Positions 7,367 to 15,632 of a DNA stretch of 64,000 nt are shown piece by piece (within the stretch, counting starts at the first letter, position 1; every line of letters starts with the position of its first letter). The stretch comes from Thermogemmatispora sp042408735. Lineage in GTDB: Bacteria > Chloroflexota > Ktedonobacteria > Ktedonobacterales > Ktedonobacteraceae. The position numbers were made by a program, and so were the translations under genes. The notes under the pieces are model-generated. The model was not told the DNA's origin, ran no database searches, and was given only the letters and a program-made list of their open reading frames with translations. Location of the stretch: the NCBI RefSeq assembly GCF_042408735.1, contig NZ_JBHOQV010000073.1, forward strand, positions 10,753-74,752, written 5' to 3'.

Positions 7367-9727
7367 CTACTGAGCGATCTGAATGCTGCCATCCTGCTGT
7401 AGCTCCAGAATAGCCGGTGCGGCGCGCGTGCTTGTCACCAGGACGTCGTCCCAGAGGCGCAGGACGATCGGCCCGCTCACGCCCGTAAAGCTCTGGCTGC
7501 TGATTCGCTGCACGAGCTGGGCGGGCGTCGGGAAGCCTGGCGAAGCCTGGGCCTGACCTTGCCCCTGTCCTTGAGTGCTCTGGGCCTGCTGCCCTGGCTG
7601 CTGGCTCTGGTTGAGGCTCAGGGCCACCATTTCCACGGCGTCGCCAAAGAGGAGAGCGCCCTGGTCGAGAGCCGCCGCTCCGCTGCAGAAGCTCCCTGGC
7701 GAAGCAAAGAGAGTACAGAAAGCGGCATAGAACTGCTTGGGCCAGGGACTATCTCCGCTTGGGGGACGGACGGCGCTGCTGACCGTCGCGTAGATGCGAG
7801 GCAAGGAGAGCTGATTTTGACGGACCCAGGGCACCAGCTTCTGGATAGCCGTCGGCTGGACGAACTCGCCCCCGATCAGCAGAATCGGCTGCTGATCGCG
7901 GGGGAGCTGAGCGATCGCCTCTGCCAGCGTCATGACATCGTTGGAGAGCAGCGGAGCAAAGATCAGGTCGGGCCGTGGCTGAGCCTGTAGGGCGTCCTTC
8001 AAACCTGCCAGTAGATCATCGCGCGAGGCCTGGGGGCGCCCATTGGCGTCGAGCAGGCCGCTGGCCACTGCCGTTTCCTGGGCCACGATGCGGGTATGGC
8101 GGTGGGCCGTGAAAAACTGGCTAAAATAGCGCGCCGAGCTACTGGAGGAAGGGTTGCTCGGGTCATAGAAGATCGCCACGTTGCGTGCCCCCAGCTCGTT
8201 ATAGGCATAGTCAGCTCCGGCGCGGCTCTGGGCCGAATCGTCTGCCGAGAAGCGGATAAAAGCAAAGCCGGGCGTGCAATGGCGGTAGAGCGAGGTCTGA
8301 GAGAGCAGATCGATGATAAAGAGGCCCGAAGAGGTAGGCGCGAGCAGAGGCACGCCGGCGCGGCAGAGCACCGGAAGCACCACCTCTGTCAGGCGACTGG
8401 GGGCCAGACCCAGGACCGCCAGAATCGGCGGGCGCCCGCTCACCTGCAGGCCGAAGTCGCCAAAGTTGCCTTTGGCGTTCAGAGTCGCTACCGCATTGGC
8501 GATCTGTAGTGCGCCCTCCTCCTCGCCAGTTGTATTGGCGAGTACCAGGTAGAGCAGAGGCGCGCCGGGAATCTTCATCTGTGCGCTGTTGTACTGCTCC
8601 TGGCTGATATAGGCTCCCACCAGCTCCTGGGTATAGGCGGCGTAGAGAATATGGCGGTCGGTGCCACCCTGGGGATCAGCGATGCCGGGGCCGCTGTCGA
8701 AGCTGACCACAATGATACCGTAGGGGTGGCCTGAGAGGCGCACGCGCAGATCCTCGCGGTAAATAGCGGCCTCGGCGCTGTTGCAGCCGGTTGTATCGCT
8801 GATGGCGACAGCCGCCGAGAGCAGAGCCTCGGCCTTCCTGGTATTTCCCGCCTGCATCGCCTGGGCGGCCTGCCGCTTATCCTGATAGCCGGCGGCATTG
8901 CAGGCATCGAAAATCTTCAGCCCGTCGCTCAGGCCGATGCCGTCAGGCGTAGGCACCAGGTGCGTGTTGGGAGGGCGGTAGTAGCGAGCATCGTCCCAGC
9001 GGATCGCCAGGAATGCGGTCAGCGAGGTCAGGAGCAAGACCAGGATCAGCGTGCCGAAAGCCAAGGCGCGCGGCGAGATCGGCACCAGCCCGCCGCGGAA
9101 AAAGCCGCTCATCTCCCACCACATCACGCGGAACGGATCGCGCACCGGGCGGCGCCGATACTTGCGGTTGGCCTTCGCCTCCTGGCGGAAGAGGTCCAGC
9201 AATACCAGACAGCCGGTGTCGCAGACAAGCAGATGGGCCTGTACCTCGGGATAAAGCAGGGCCACATTCTGCCCGCTATCCATAGCCTCGGCGTACTCGG
9301 GCAACAATTGGCGGCACTGCTGGCAGTCAATCAGGCCATCGCCTGTCGAGGGAGGCGAAATACGGATCGTCTGCTCCTGGGCCTCAGAACCAGATGAGGG
9401 AGGGGCAAAGGTGGGCGAGGCGGACGGCTGCGAAGGTGGGAGGGCCGCCTGGAAAGGCTCAGTGCTGGCCAGGGCCGGTGCGGCAACAGCCGTCTCGCCG
9501 CCTTCCACGGCGGCCAGCGACTCCGACGGAGAGGCGCGCCGTACTTTCTTCTTTTTGCGCTTGGGGCCACTTGCTGCCGAGGCTTCCTTGCAGCGTGGGC
9601 AAGAGGCCATGTGCTGCCGGGCCGCCTCAACGGCCTCCTCTGGTACGGCCTCGGGGTCCTGCTCATATTCAGCCAGGACAGAGACAGCAAAAGCACATGC
9701 TGGCGGCAGCAATTCGTCCGTTGCCAT
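7367..9727 (-). CDS. Membrane protein: two anti-sigma-like zinc motifs, one TM helix, extracytoplasmic periplasmic-binding domain
   Basis: The 786-residue product is counted from the ATG at 9727, which has a GGAGG site 6 bases upstream; an ATG two codons earlier is too close to it. Residues 1-46 end in an Hx3Cx2C motif (H39, C43, C46) typical of zinc-binding anti-sigma domains. A lysine-rich and then Pro/Ser-rich linker follows. A second zinc-type module has C135-x2-C138 and H165-x3-C169-x3-C173. One transmembrane helix lies at about 221-242. The remaining 540 residues resemble the type I periplasmic ligand-binding fold of branched-chain amino-acid receptors (ILAVLGLAPSRL, GVPLLAPTSS, AGADYAYNELGARNVAIFYD, PDLIFAPLLSNDV). 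A cytoplasmic zinc module on a ligand sensor suggests a one-component signalling receptor. No sigma-factor gene is adjacent. Confidence 0.75.
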   Translation of the reverse strand: MATDELLPPACAFAVSVLAEYEQDPEAVPEEAVEAARQHMASCPRCKEASAASGPKRKKKKVRRASPSESLAAVEGGETAVAAPALASTEPFQAALPPSQPSASPTFAPPSSGSEAQEQTIRISPPSTGDGLIDCQQCRQLLPEYAEAMDSGQNVALLYPEVQAHLLVCDTGCLVLLDLFRQEAKANRKYRRRPVRDPFRVMWWEMSGFFRGGLVPISPRALAFGTLILVLLLTSLTAFLAIRWDDARYYRPPNTHLVPTPDGIGLSDGLKIFDACNAAGYQDKRQAAQAMQAGNTRKAEALLSAAVAISDTTGCNSAEAAIYREDLRVRLSGHPYGIIVVSFDSGPGIADPQGGTDRHILYAAYTQELVGAYISQEQYNSAQMKIPGAPLLYLVLANTTGEEEGALQIANAVATLNAKGNFGDFGLQVSGRPPILAVLGLAPSRLTEVVLPVLCRAGVPLLAPTSSGLFIIDLLSQTSLYRHCTPGFAFIRFSADDSAQSRAGADYAYNELGARNVAIFYDPSNPSSSSSARYFSQFFTAHRHTRIVAQETAVASGLLDANGRPQASRDDLLAGLKDALQAQPRPDLIFAPLLSNDVMTLAEAIAQLPRDQQPILLIGGEFVQPTAIQKLVPWVRQNQLSLPRIYATVSSAVRPPSGDSPWPKQFYAAFCTLFASPGSFCSGAAALDQGALLFGDAVEMVALSLNQSQQPGQQAQSTQGQGQGQAQASPGFPTPAQLVQRISSQSFTGVSGPIVLRLWDDVLVTSTRAAPAILELQQDGSIQIAQ

Positions 9728-9795
9728 CAGCATCCTCCAGAAAATAGGCGTTTTCTGCGAATCCTACCTGCTACAACGACTGTCAGTCAGTCAGA

Positions 9796-10380
9796 TCAGA
9801 GTTCGCGGGCGAGGGAGCGCAGGGCCAGGGTGATTTGTTCTTCCAGCGTCAGATTCTGGTCCTGGGGCAGGCGAGCGATGGCTGCCTGGGCGGCGGCGGG
9901 ACTGTAGCCCAGACCGACGAGGGCCTCCAGCACCTCGGAGCGCCGGATGCCGCCGCCGGCGCTGGTCCCCGTCGCGACTGCCGGGACCTTGCCTTTCAGC
10001 TCCAATATCAGGCGACCGGCAAGCTTCTTGCCGACGCCGGGGGCGCGAGCCAGCAGCTGCACGTCCTCCTGAGCGATTGCCCGGTAGAAAGTGGGCGCAT
10101 CGAGCACCGAGAGCAATGCCAGCGCCACCTTGGGGCCTACACCGCTGACACCGATCAGCAGCTCGAACATATCGCGCTCGGCCTCCTCGGCGAAGCCGTA
10201 GAGGGCCAGGCCATCCTCGCGGACGTGCAGATGAGTATAGAGCGAAACCTCGCTGCCGGGCGTACTGAAGCGAGTGCGTGTCGAAGCAGGCACGAAGACC
10301 CGTAGCCCGAAGCCTCCCACGCGGATGATCAGATGGTCCTCGTGCTGTGCCTCAAGAATGCCATGAATGCTCGCAATCAT
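9796..10380 (-). CDS. ruvA: Holliday junction branch migration complex subunit RuvA
   Basis: RuvA binds four-way DNA junctions as a tetramer and loads the RuvB motor. The 194-residue length is normal. The N-terminal OB fold (1-63), two helix-hairpin-helix motifs (LLIGVSGVGPKVALALL around 73-89 and LARAPGVGKKLAGRLILEL around 108-126), and the C-terminal RuvB-contacting domain (about 148-194, with EVLEALVGLGYSPAAA) are all visible. It lies downstream of ruvC on the same strand, 91 bases apart, and together with yebC forms the common yebC-ruvC-ruvA order. RuvB is not in this window. Confidence 0.96.
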   Translation of the reverse strand: MIASIHGILEAQHEDHLIIRVGGFGLRVFVPASTRTRFSTPGSEVSLYTHLHVREDGLALYGFAEEAERDMFELLIGVSGVGPKVALALLSVLDAPTFYRAIAQEDVQLLARAPGVGKKLAGRLILELKGKVPAVATGTSAGGGIRRSEVLEALVGLGYSPAAAQAAIARLPQDQNLTLEEQITLALRSLAREL

Positions 10381-10471
10381 CCCTGCCTGCCTATCTCTCC
10401 CTCTGCTGTCGTATAGGAAGTAACGCCACTGGCGCGATCTGAGTAACGGTTGCTGACTTTTTGGGGAATGG

Positions 10472-11026
10472 TCACCATCCTCCTGATTCTGAGGGGTGGA
10501 AGTCCTCTGAAGAAAGGAGGCTGGCTCTGATCAGGTGGGAGCTGTGGAGGTGACAGATGGCGATGGCCGCTGCATCCGCCGCATCGTCGGGGCGAGGGAC
10601 GGAGCGTAAGTTGAGCAGAATGCGCACCATCTCGCCCACCTGGGCCTTATCTGCGCTGCCGTAGCCGGTGACTGCCTGCTTCACCTGGCGCGGAGTATAC
10701 TCCGCGATAGACAGGCCGTGGTTTGCCAGGGCCAACATGGCGACGCCGCGGGCCTGCCCGACCATCATGGCAGTTCGAGCGTTTTTGGCAAAAAAGAGTT
10801 CCTCCATTGCCGCCTCTGCGGGCTGATGAGCGGTGATCACCTCTCCCAGGCGCTCATAGATCTGCTGGAGGCGCTGAGGTAAGGGCATGCCGGCAGGTGT
10901 GGTGATCACATCGCAGGCGAGCAGGCTCAGTCTATCGCCCTGGGCGGCAACAACGGCGTAGCCTACGATGGCCGTTCCTGGATCGATGCCCAGGGCGACC
11001 CGCCGCGGCGGAGCCTTCTGGGTCAT
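10472..11026 (-). CDS. ruvC: Crossover junction endodeoxyribonuclease RuvC
   Basis: RuvC resolves Holliday junctions by paired nicks. The 184-residue product has the RNase H-like active site: Asp15 in ALGIDPGT, the glutamate pair in AAMEELFFAKN, and the C-terminal DAADAAAIAICH block. The segment QVKQAVTGYGSADKAQVGEMV is also typical. It sits between yebC and ruvA on the minus strand. The ATG at 11026 gives a normal N-terminus. The assignment is firm. Confidence 0.96.
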   Translation of the reverse strand: MTQKAPPRRVALGIDPGTAIVGYAVVAAQGDRLSLLACDVITTPAGMPLPQRLQQIYERLGEVITAHQPAEAAMEELFFAKNARTAMMVGQARGVAMLALANHGLSIAEYTPRQVKQAVTGYGSADKAQVGEMVRILLNLRSVPRPDDAADAAAIAICHLHSSHLIRASLLSSEDFHPSESGGW

Positions 11027-11119
11027 AGGGACGTGCCGCCTTCCTCACGGCGCTGCCTCTGGGAGGACAGAGCGGCCGCAGGGGTCGCTCTGGTTCCCAG
11101 CTTGCTGCCACCACAAGCC

Positions 11120-11878
11120 CTACTCATAGGAGGCCACCAGTTCGTCAGGAATATCGGCATTGGAATAGACGTTCTGCACGTCGTCCAGATCCTCCAGCTT
11201 CTCTACGAGCCGCATGAGCTGGTGGGCGGTCCGGGCATCGTGCAGCTCGACTCGCGTCTTGGGGACCATCGTACTCTCGGCTTTCAGGATCTTATAGTGC
11301 TTTTCCTGGAGAGCCTGACGCACCTTCTCCAGGTTAGCCGGTGTGGTGTAGACCGTCAGGATCTGGTCCTCGGTGGATGGTTCGGCATCCTCAGCCCCCA
11401 GATCGATGGCCTCCAACGAGACCTCATCCGGGTCGTGCCCGTCAAGGGCCAGCTCGATAACCCCACGCGGCTCAAAGATCCAGGAGACGCTGCCCGTCTC
11501 GCCCAGGCTACCGCCGTTGCGGCTGAAGGCGTTGCGAATCTCGGCGACCGTACGATTGCGGTTTTCAGTCATGGCCTCAATGAGAATGGCTGTTCCGCCA
11601 GGGCCATAGCCCTCGTAGGTCACCTCCTCAAGGTTGCTACCCTCGGCGCCGCCGAGCGCCCGCTTGATGGTGCGCTCGATGTTCTCCATCGGCATGTTGG
11701 CATCGCGCGCGCGCTGAATGGCCATGCGCAGACGCGGGTTGGCGGCTGGGTCGCCGCTGCCTCCCTCGCGCACCGCAACAGCGATCTCGCGCCCGAGGCG
11801 CGTGAATAGCTGCCCTCTGCGCGCATCGTTAACGCTTTTAGCTCGACGAATCTGTGCCCATTTCGAATGGCCTGACAT
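11120..11878 (-). CDS. yebC: YebC/PmpR-family protein (TACO1-like)
   Basis: The 252-residue product starts MSGHSKWAQIRRAKSVNDA, the near-invariant family N-terminus. The DARRGQLFTRLGREIAVAVREGGSGDPAANPRLR and YEGYGPGGTAILIEAMTENRNRTVAEIRNAFSRNGGSLGETGSVSW regions are diagnostic. Family members were annotated as DNA-binding regulators; more recent work on TACO1/YebC proteins links them to translation of proline-rich stretches on the ribosome. It is the first gene of the yebC-ruvC-ruvA cluster, with the ruvC start 93 bases downstream. Confidence 0.95.
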   Translation of the reverse strand: MSGHSKWAQIRRAKSVNDARRGQLFTRLGREIAVAVREGGSGDPAANPRLRMAIQRARDANMPMENIERTIKRALGGAEGSNLEEVTYEGYGPGGTAILIEAMTENRNRTVAEIRNAFSRNGGSLGETGSVSWIFEPRGVIELALDGHDPDEVSLEAIDLGAEDAEPSTEDQILTVYTTPANLEKVRQALQEKHYKILKAESTMVPKTRVELHDARTAHQLMRLVEKLEDLDDVQNVYSNADIPDELVASYE

Positions 11879-11889
11879 ACCGTTGCCCC

Positions 11890-12576
11890 CTATCTATCGC
11901 AAATGCTCTGTGTCAATGACCTCCGCTCAGAGAGAAACCGGAGGCCTGCATCGGGACTCCGCTGCCACTCTGCATACCTTTGCAGGCGTGCAGCTTGAGC
12001 TGCTTTGTCCAATGCATCAGGGCACATTGACAAGGTGCCCGTCTTGGCCCAGTCGGGCTGGGCCAGGAGCGTTCTTCGTGTCACATTGCTCGCGCCAACC
12101 AGATCAGCATGCGATGTGTGTCCTCAGTTCGGATTGTGACAGGTAAAGGGCGATCCGAACCGTGGACGGTTCTCATCGGATGTGTGTCCACAGACAGGAC
12201 AGGTTTTTTTGATAGAATCTGCATCCACTTTGAGAGCTTGTGTTCCTGAAAGGACTGCCTCGTGGCTGATCTGCGCCTGCAGTTCGCCAAGGGACCATTG
12301 CGAATATACGCGATTGGCTCTGTGGGCCTTTCGCTCGAGACGCAGGCCGAGAGCAAGGGCCGCCCAATGGTGTGTACGAAGCTCAGTATATGTCCCTTGG
12401 TGTCGTCTGCTCTCATTGCTCGTTTTGCCCTGCTCAAGAGCAGAGCGGCTCACCGCCTTGAGCGCCTCACGCCAGACCAGTTGCCTTGGTCCTAAGGCGG
12501 CAAACTGCCCTGGCTGTATTCTGGGCGTCACCGGAGCGGCGAAGATCCGTTCCATGTCGTTTGCCGACCATCGCAA
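11890..12576 (-). pseudogene. TnpB (IS200/IS605-type OrfB) C-terminal remnant with in-frame TGA
   Basis: From about 12309 leftward the frame encodes the end of a TnpB RNA-guided nuclease: YSQWSLGELQAQ, then a zinc ribbon KKTCPVCGHTSDENRP with C126 and C129 (counting from 12576) and C146. At 12124-12126 a TGA stands exactly where the fourth zinc cysteine is expected, directly before GHTSHADLVGASN. The same frame then continues with TRRTLLAQPDWAKTGTLS and a tail ending RSPDAGL, as in Ktedonobacteria TnpB proteins. The RuvC catalytic domain and N-terminus are missing; codons upstream of 12309 do not match TnpB. So the copy is 5'-truncated and interrupted, hence a pseudogene. No TnpA or clear element ends were found. 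Confidence 0.75.
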
Positions 12577-12856
12577 GAATCACTGACGCGCACCTGTAGC
12601 CCCTGCCTGGTAAAATCTCTTCTTTTTCACCCCTTATTGCAGAATGTGAAACAGGTAGTTATAGTGCTTTGAAATACCCAAAATGGTATGTCAACTTCTA
12701 AGTAACCTGGTTGGCGTGCTGCGCATCCAGGCACGGCATTATGACAACCGTTCTGGCCTTTGGAAAGTCCTTGTTTGGGCCGCCTTGCCCCTAGACGAAG
12801 CGTAGAGGTATCGGGCGGCCTCTCCATGAAGAAGGGCCGTTGTTGCCCTGCTTGCT

Positions 12857-13633
12857 CTATTGCTCATGAGGGAAACCACTGGCTGTATTGTAGCATGAAC
12901 CAGGGGAGGGCGTCGAGGGGGCTGCTGCCAGCCAGGCAGCGATAACGCGAGCCAGCTCCTCGGGTCGCTCCTGCATCAGGGCATGACCGGCGCCAGATAT
13001 AATTTGGAGCGTTGAGTTTGTGATATGATCGTGAAGATACTGGCTGTATTTGACGGGTGTCATCTGATCTTCTGCTCCTACGACGATCAAGGTAGGCAGT
13101 TGGATCTCTCCCAGGCGGGCCATGCAGTCGAAGGTGTGGCAGGCCAGGAGGTCGCGGTAGAGCTGAGCGGCGCCGCGGGCCAGCTCCTCTTGAAACTGGG
13201 CGCGCTGACTCTCGCTGCTCGTTGGGGCCAGGCTCCAGGTGGCCAGGGCCTGCAGAGCTGTGGAGGTGCCGGTCCGCGCTCCTTCCAGCAGGTCGGCTCG
13301 GACGCGCAGGCGGGCGCCGGTTCCGATCAAGATCAGCCCAGACAGTTCCTGGCTGTATTCCAGGGCCAGGGTCAGGGCGATTGCCCCGCCCATAGAGTGC
13401 CCGGCGAGAAACGGTTTCTCGATCTGCAGTTCCTGGCGAATGATCTGCCTGACAGCCTGGGCGTAGTCGCTGATGGTCACCTCTGCAGGCAGCGTGTCCG
13501 CACGCTGGCCGTGTCCTGGCAAGTCGATGGCCAGCGCAGCAAATGTGGACGAGTCAAGCTGCTTCAGGAGGGCGCTCCAGCTATGGGCGCTCCCTCCGGC
13601 GCCGTGGAGAAAGACGATTGTTTGTTTGGCCAT
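12857..13633 (-). CDS. Alpha/beta hydrolase with intact Ser-Asp-His triad
   Basis: The 258-residue cytosolic protein begins with the FLHGAGGSAHSW oxyanion segment, has the nucleophile elbow GHSMGG with Ser80, an acid at Asp188 (VVGAEDQMTP) and His216 (GAGHALMQERPEEL). This fits the large esterase/lipase/haloperoxidase-like hydrolase group; the substrate cannot be named. The start ATG follows GGAG at suitable distance. The last 20 codons beyond the fold (APSTPSPGSCYNTASGFPHEQ) look like an unstructured extension. No neighbouring gene suggests a pathway. Confidence 0.85.
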   Translation of the reverse strand: MAKQTIVFLHGAGGSAHSWSALLKQLDSSTFAALAIDLPGHGQRADTLPAEVTISDYAQAVRQIIRQELQIEKPFLAGHSMGGAIALTLALEYSQELSGLILIGTGARLRVRADLLEGARTGTSTALQALATWSLAPTSSESQRAQFQEELARGAAQLYRDLLACHTFDCMARLGEIQLPTLIVVGAEDQMTPVKYSQYLHDHITNSTLQIISGAGHALMQERPEELARVIAAWLAAAPSTPSPGSCYNTASGFPHEQ

Positions 13634-13836
13634 TCTTTGACGTACTCCTTCCTCTCATGTTGAGATCGAGATATGCGCCCGGTTCGGTTGGGCCGTCCTC
13701 CGTCTTCCTGAACGCCCCCTGTCTGCTTGCATCTTGCCGTTGTCTCGGCTATGCTTGCAGGCAGTATGAGCGCTAGCTCAGCGTTTCCCTTGTAGGAAGC
13801 ATACAACATTCATCGTGGAGATGGCGTATTACTCTC

Positions 13837-14307
13837 ATGAATTCTACAGATTACGGGGAGTCTGATGGCCAGGGACAGCGGGAGTGGGAGGCGACCGACC
13901 TGAGTGGCGGGGCCGGGCAGCGGCACAGACGGCAACGGGCGCTTGGTCAGGCTGGCGAGCGCCTGGCGGCTGCCGCCCTGCGTCAGCGGGGATACCAGAT
14001 TTGCGAACAGAACTTTCGCTGTCGGGTGGGCGAGATTGACCTTGTGGCCTGCGAGGGGGAGGAGCTGGTCTTTGTTGAAGTCAAGACACGGCGTGGCTCG
14101 AGCTGGGGCCTTCCTGAGGAAGCCTTGACGCCTCGTAAGCGGCGCAAGCTGATCGAGGTGGCCGCTCACTACCTCGAGCTGCATGGGGCCTACGGGCGTC
14201 CCTGGAGGATCGATGTGGTCGCCATCCAGCTCAGTGGCACTGGTCGGCTGGAGGCCCTGCGTATCCACCGTGGGGCTGTAGAGGAGGAAGACGCGAGGCC
14301 CTTTTAG
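13837..14307 (+). CDS. yraN: YraN-family (UPF0102) endonuclease-fold protein
   Basis: The 156-residue product has a poorly conserved first 35 residues and then the complete YraN domain: GQAGERLAAAALRQRGYQI, NFRCRVGEIDLVACEGEELVFVEVKTRRG, and the RKRRKLIEVAAHYL helix. The GEIDLV...FVEVKTR motif matches the PD-(D/E)xK nuclease-type core. The biological role of this widespread family remains unsettled. It is separate from the following zinc-ribbon gene by 140 bases and is on the same strand. Confidence 0.9.
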   Translation: MNSTDYGESDGQGQREWEATDLSGGAGQRHRRQRALGQAGERLAAAALRQRGYQICEQNFRCRVGEIDLVACEGEELVFVEVKTRRGSSWGLPEEALTPRKRRKLIEVAAHYLELHGAYGRPWRIDVVAIQLSGTGRLEALRIHRGAVEEEDARPF

Positions 14308-14447
14308 GGAGCCTCCAGCTGAGGTCTCGAGCCAGCCGACCAGGACTGCCAGGAACTCTCGGCCCTGAGCGGACAGGCAGGGTAGGTCTGGCCCACTTTC
14401 CTGGTAGGCGGGACCAGTTGAGAAAGAGTAAAGAAGGAGCAGCACAA

Positions 14448-14975
14448 ATGGCGGACTTTGTTGAGTCGGCAAAACATCTTGTCTCGGCGGCGGTGAGTCG
14501 CACCACCTGGGAAGCGCAGAAGCAACTGCGCATTCGAAGTAAGCAGGGCGAGATTGATCAACTCCTCAAGCAGCGCCAGCTCCTGTTAGAGGAGCTGGCT
14601 GGCGCCGCGATGACGCTCTATCAGCAGGGGACATTGGCTCAGCCGCAACTGGCACGCATCTGCGCCAGTATTCAGGAGCTGGATGCCGATCTGCGGAATC
14701 GGGAGCAGCAGCTTCAAGAGATCAAGAGTGAGACCTATCAGCCGGAACAGTTTGCTCCGCAGCCGCCGCCCGATTATACGCCACCGCCGCTGACCCCGAG
14801 CACCCCAGCGGCGAGTCAGGCGGGAATGGGAAACAGCGTCCCCAGCCCAGGGCCAGCGCCCGCCAGCCCTGCGAGCGCCCCGCGGGCAGCAGATAAAGTT
14901 CCTTGCCCCCACTGTGGCCAGTTGGTACGCGCGCGAGCGCTCTATTGCTCGCGCTGTGGGAAGAAAATCGGCTGA
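14448..14975 (+). CDS. Coiled-coil protein with C-terminal zinc ribbon
   Basis: The 175-residue product starts at the ATG at 14448, which has AAGGAG at the proper distance; the upstream GTG-type start is less likely. Residues 1-100 are helical with heptad-like runs (LLKQRQLLLEELAGAAM, IQELDADLRNREQQLQEIKSE). A Pro/Ala/Ser-rich linker follows, then a zinc ribbon PCPHCGQLVRARALYCSRCGKKIG with two CxxC knuckles at the very end. The domain order (helical region, disordered linker, small zinc ribbon) is common in Chloroflexota and actinobacterial proteins of unknown function. A specific role cannot be assigned. Confidence 0.8.
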   Translation: MADFVESAKHLVSAAVSRTTWEAQKQLRIRSKQGEIDQLLKQRQLLLEELAGAAMTLYQQGTLAQPQLARICASIQELDADLRNREQQLQEIKSETYQPEQFAPQPPPDYTPPPLTPSTPAASQAGMGNSVPSPGPAPASPASAPRAADKVPCPHCGQLVRARALYCSRCGKKIG

Positions 14976-14994
14976 GGCGAAGCGGGAAGGACTG

Positions 14995-15003
14995 TGTTAT
15001 AAT
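14995..15003 (+). promoter_or_regulatory. Extended -10 promoter upstream of tsaE
   Basis: TGTTATAAT is a perfect extended -10 element, 72 bases before the preferred tsaE start. No good -35 is visible at 17-18 bases spacing, which is tolerated for extended -10 promoters. Confidence 0.55.
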
Positions 15004-15023
15004 AATTTGAGGCTCTCTGGAAA

Positions 15024-15060
15024 GGCTCAAGAGATACTTGAGCCACGGCTGTAGCCGTGG
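15024..15060 (+). promoter_or_regulatory. Two partly exclusive hairpins in the tsaE leader
   Basis: A perfect 8-bp hairpin (arms 15024-15031 and 15037-15044) is followed by a second perfect inverted repeat (arms 15043-15050 and 15053-15060). They share bases 15043-15044, so full formation of both is not possible. They lie between the extended -10 and the tsaE start. No U-tract follows, so a simple terminator is unlikely. The upstream GTG at 15057 is buried in the second hairpin. Confidence 0.5.
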
Positions 15061-15074
15061 AGAAGGAAGACGGC

Positions 15075-15632
15075 GTGACTGGTGCTTCTCAAGAAGAGGT
15101 GAGCTGTACCCTTGATGTGATCAGCCATAGTGCAGCCCAAACTCAGCGGCTTGGCATGCGTTTAGGTGAGCTGCTGCGGGGCGGCGAGCTGATCCTGCTG
15201 GCTGGCCAACTGGGGACGGGGAAGACCACCTTTACGCAGGGCCTGGCTCAGGGCCTGGGCATCTCTGCGGTGGTCAGCAGCCCTACGTTTACACTCCTGA
15301 AGGAGTACCGCGGCCAGTTGGGCGGGCGCGGAGAAGGGCAGGCAACGCGCACCAGAGGTTTGGCGCTCTACCATTTCGACCTCTATCGCCTGGAGCATCC
15401 TGAAGAGATACTCGATCTGGGCTTCGAAGATTACTTTGCTCATCCAGCGGGTGTCTGCGTCGTAGAATGGGCGGACAAGGCCGCTGCGCTCTGGTCTGGC
15501 GAGTATCTACGCGTCCGCCTGAAGTTGCTCAGCGAGACGAAGCGTGCGCTCTTCTTCGAAGCCATCGGATCGTATTATTGTGATCTGCTACAGCAATTTC
15601 AGAAAAACACCTATGCTGCTCTTGGCAATTGA
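15075..15632 (+). CDS. tsaE: tRNA threonylcarbamoyladenosine biosynthesis protein TsaE
   Basis: TsaE is the ATPase of the TsaBDE complex that puts the t6A modification on ANN-decoding tRNAs. The product (185 residues from the GTG at 15075) has the P-loop GQLGTGKTT (about 44-52), VVSSPTFTLLKEY (switch-like), YHFDLYRL and EILDLGFEDYF, then CVVEWADKA. I prefer GTG 15075 because AAGGAAG lies about 7 bases upstream, while GTG 15057 sits inside a leader hairpin. The gene overlaps tsaB by 20 bases, so tsaE-tsaB-rimI form one tightly coupled unit. Confidence 0.92.
   Translation: MTGASQEEVSCTLDVISHSAAQTQRLGMRLGELLRGGELILLAGQLGTGKTTFTQGLAQGLGISAVVSSPTFTLLKEYRGQLGGRGEGQATRTRGLALYHFDLYRLEHPEEILDLGFEDYFAHPAGVCVVEWADKAAALWSGEYLRVRLKLLSETKRALFFEAIGSYYCDLLQQFQKNTYAALGN

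Noticed and set aside
12884..12910. Extended -10-like TGCTACAAT on the minus strand at the end of the hydrolase gene
   Set aside because: It lies inside a coding sequence and faces only the TnpB remnant; a chance match is likely.
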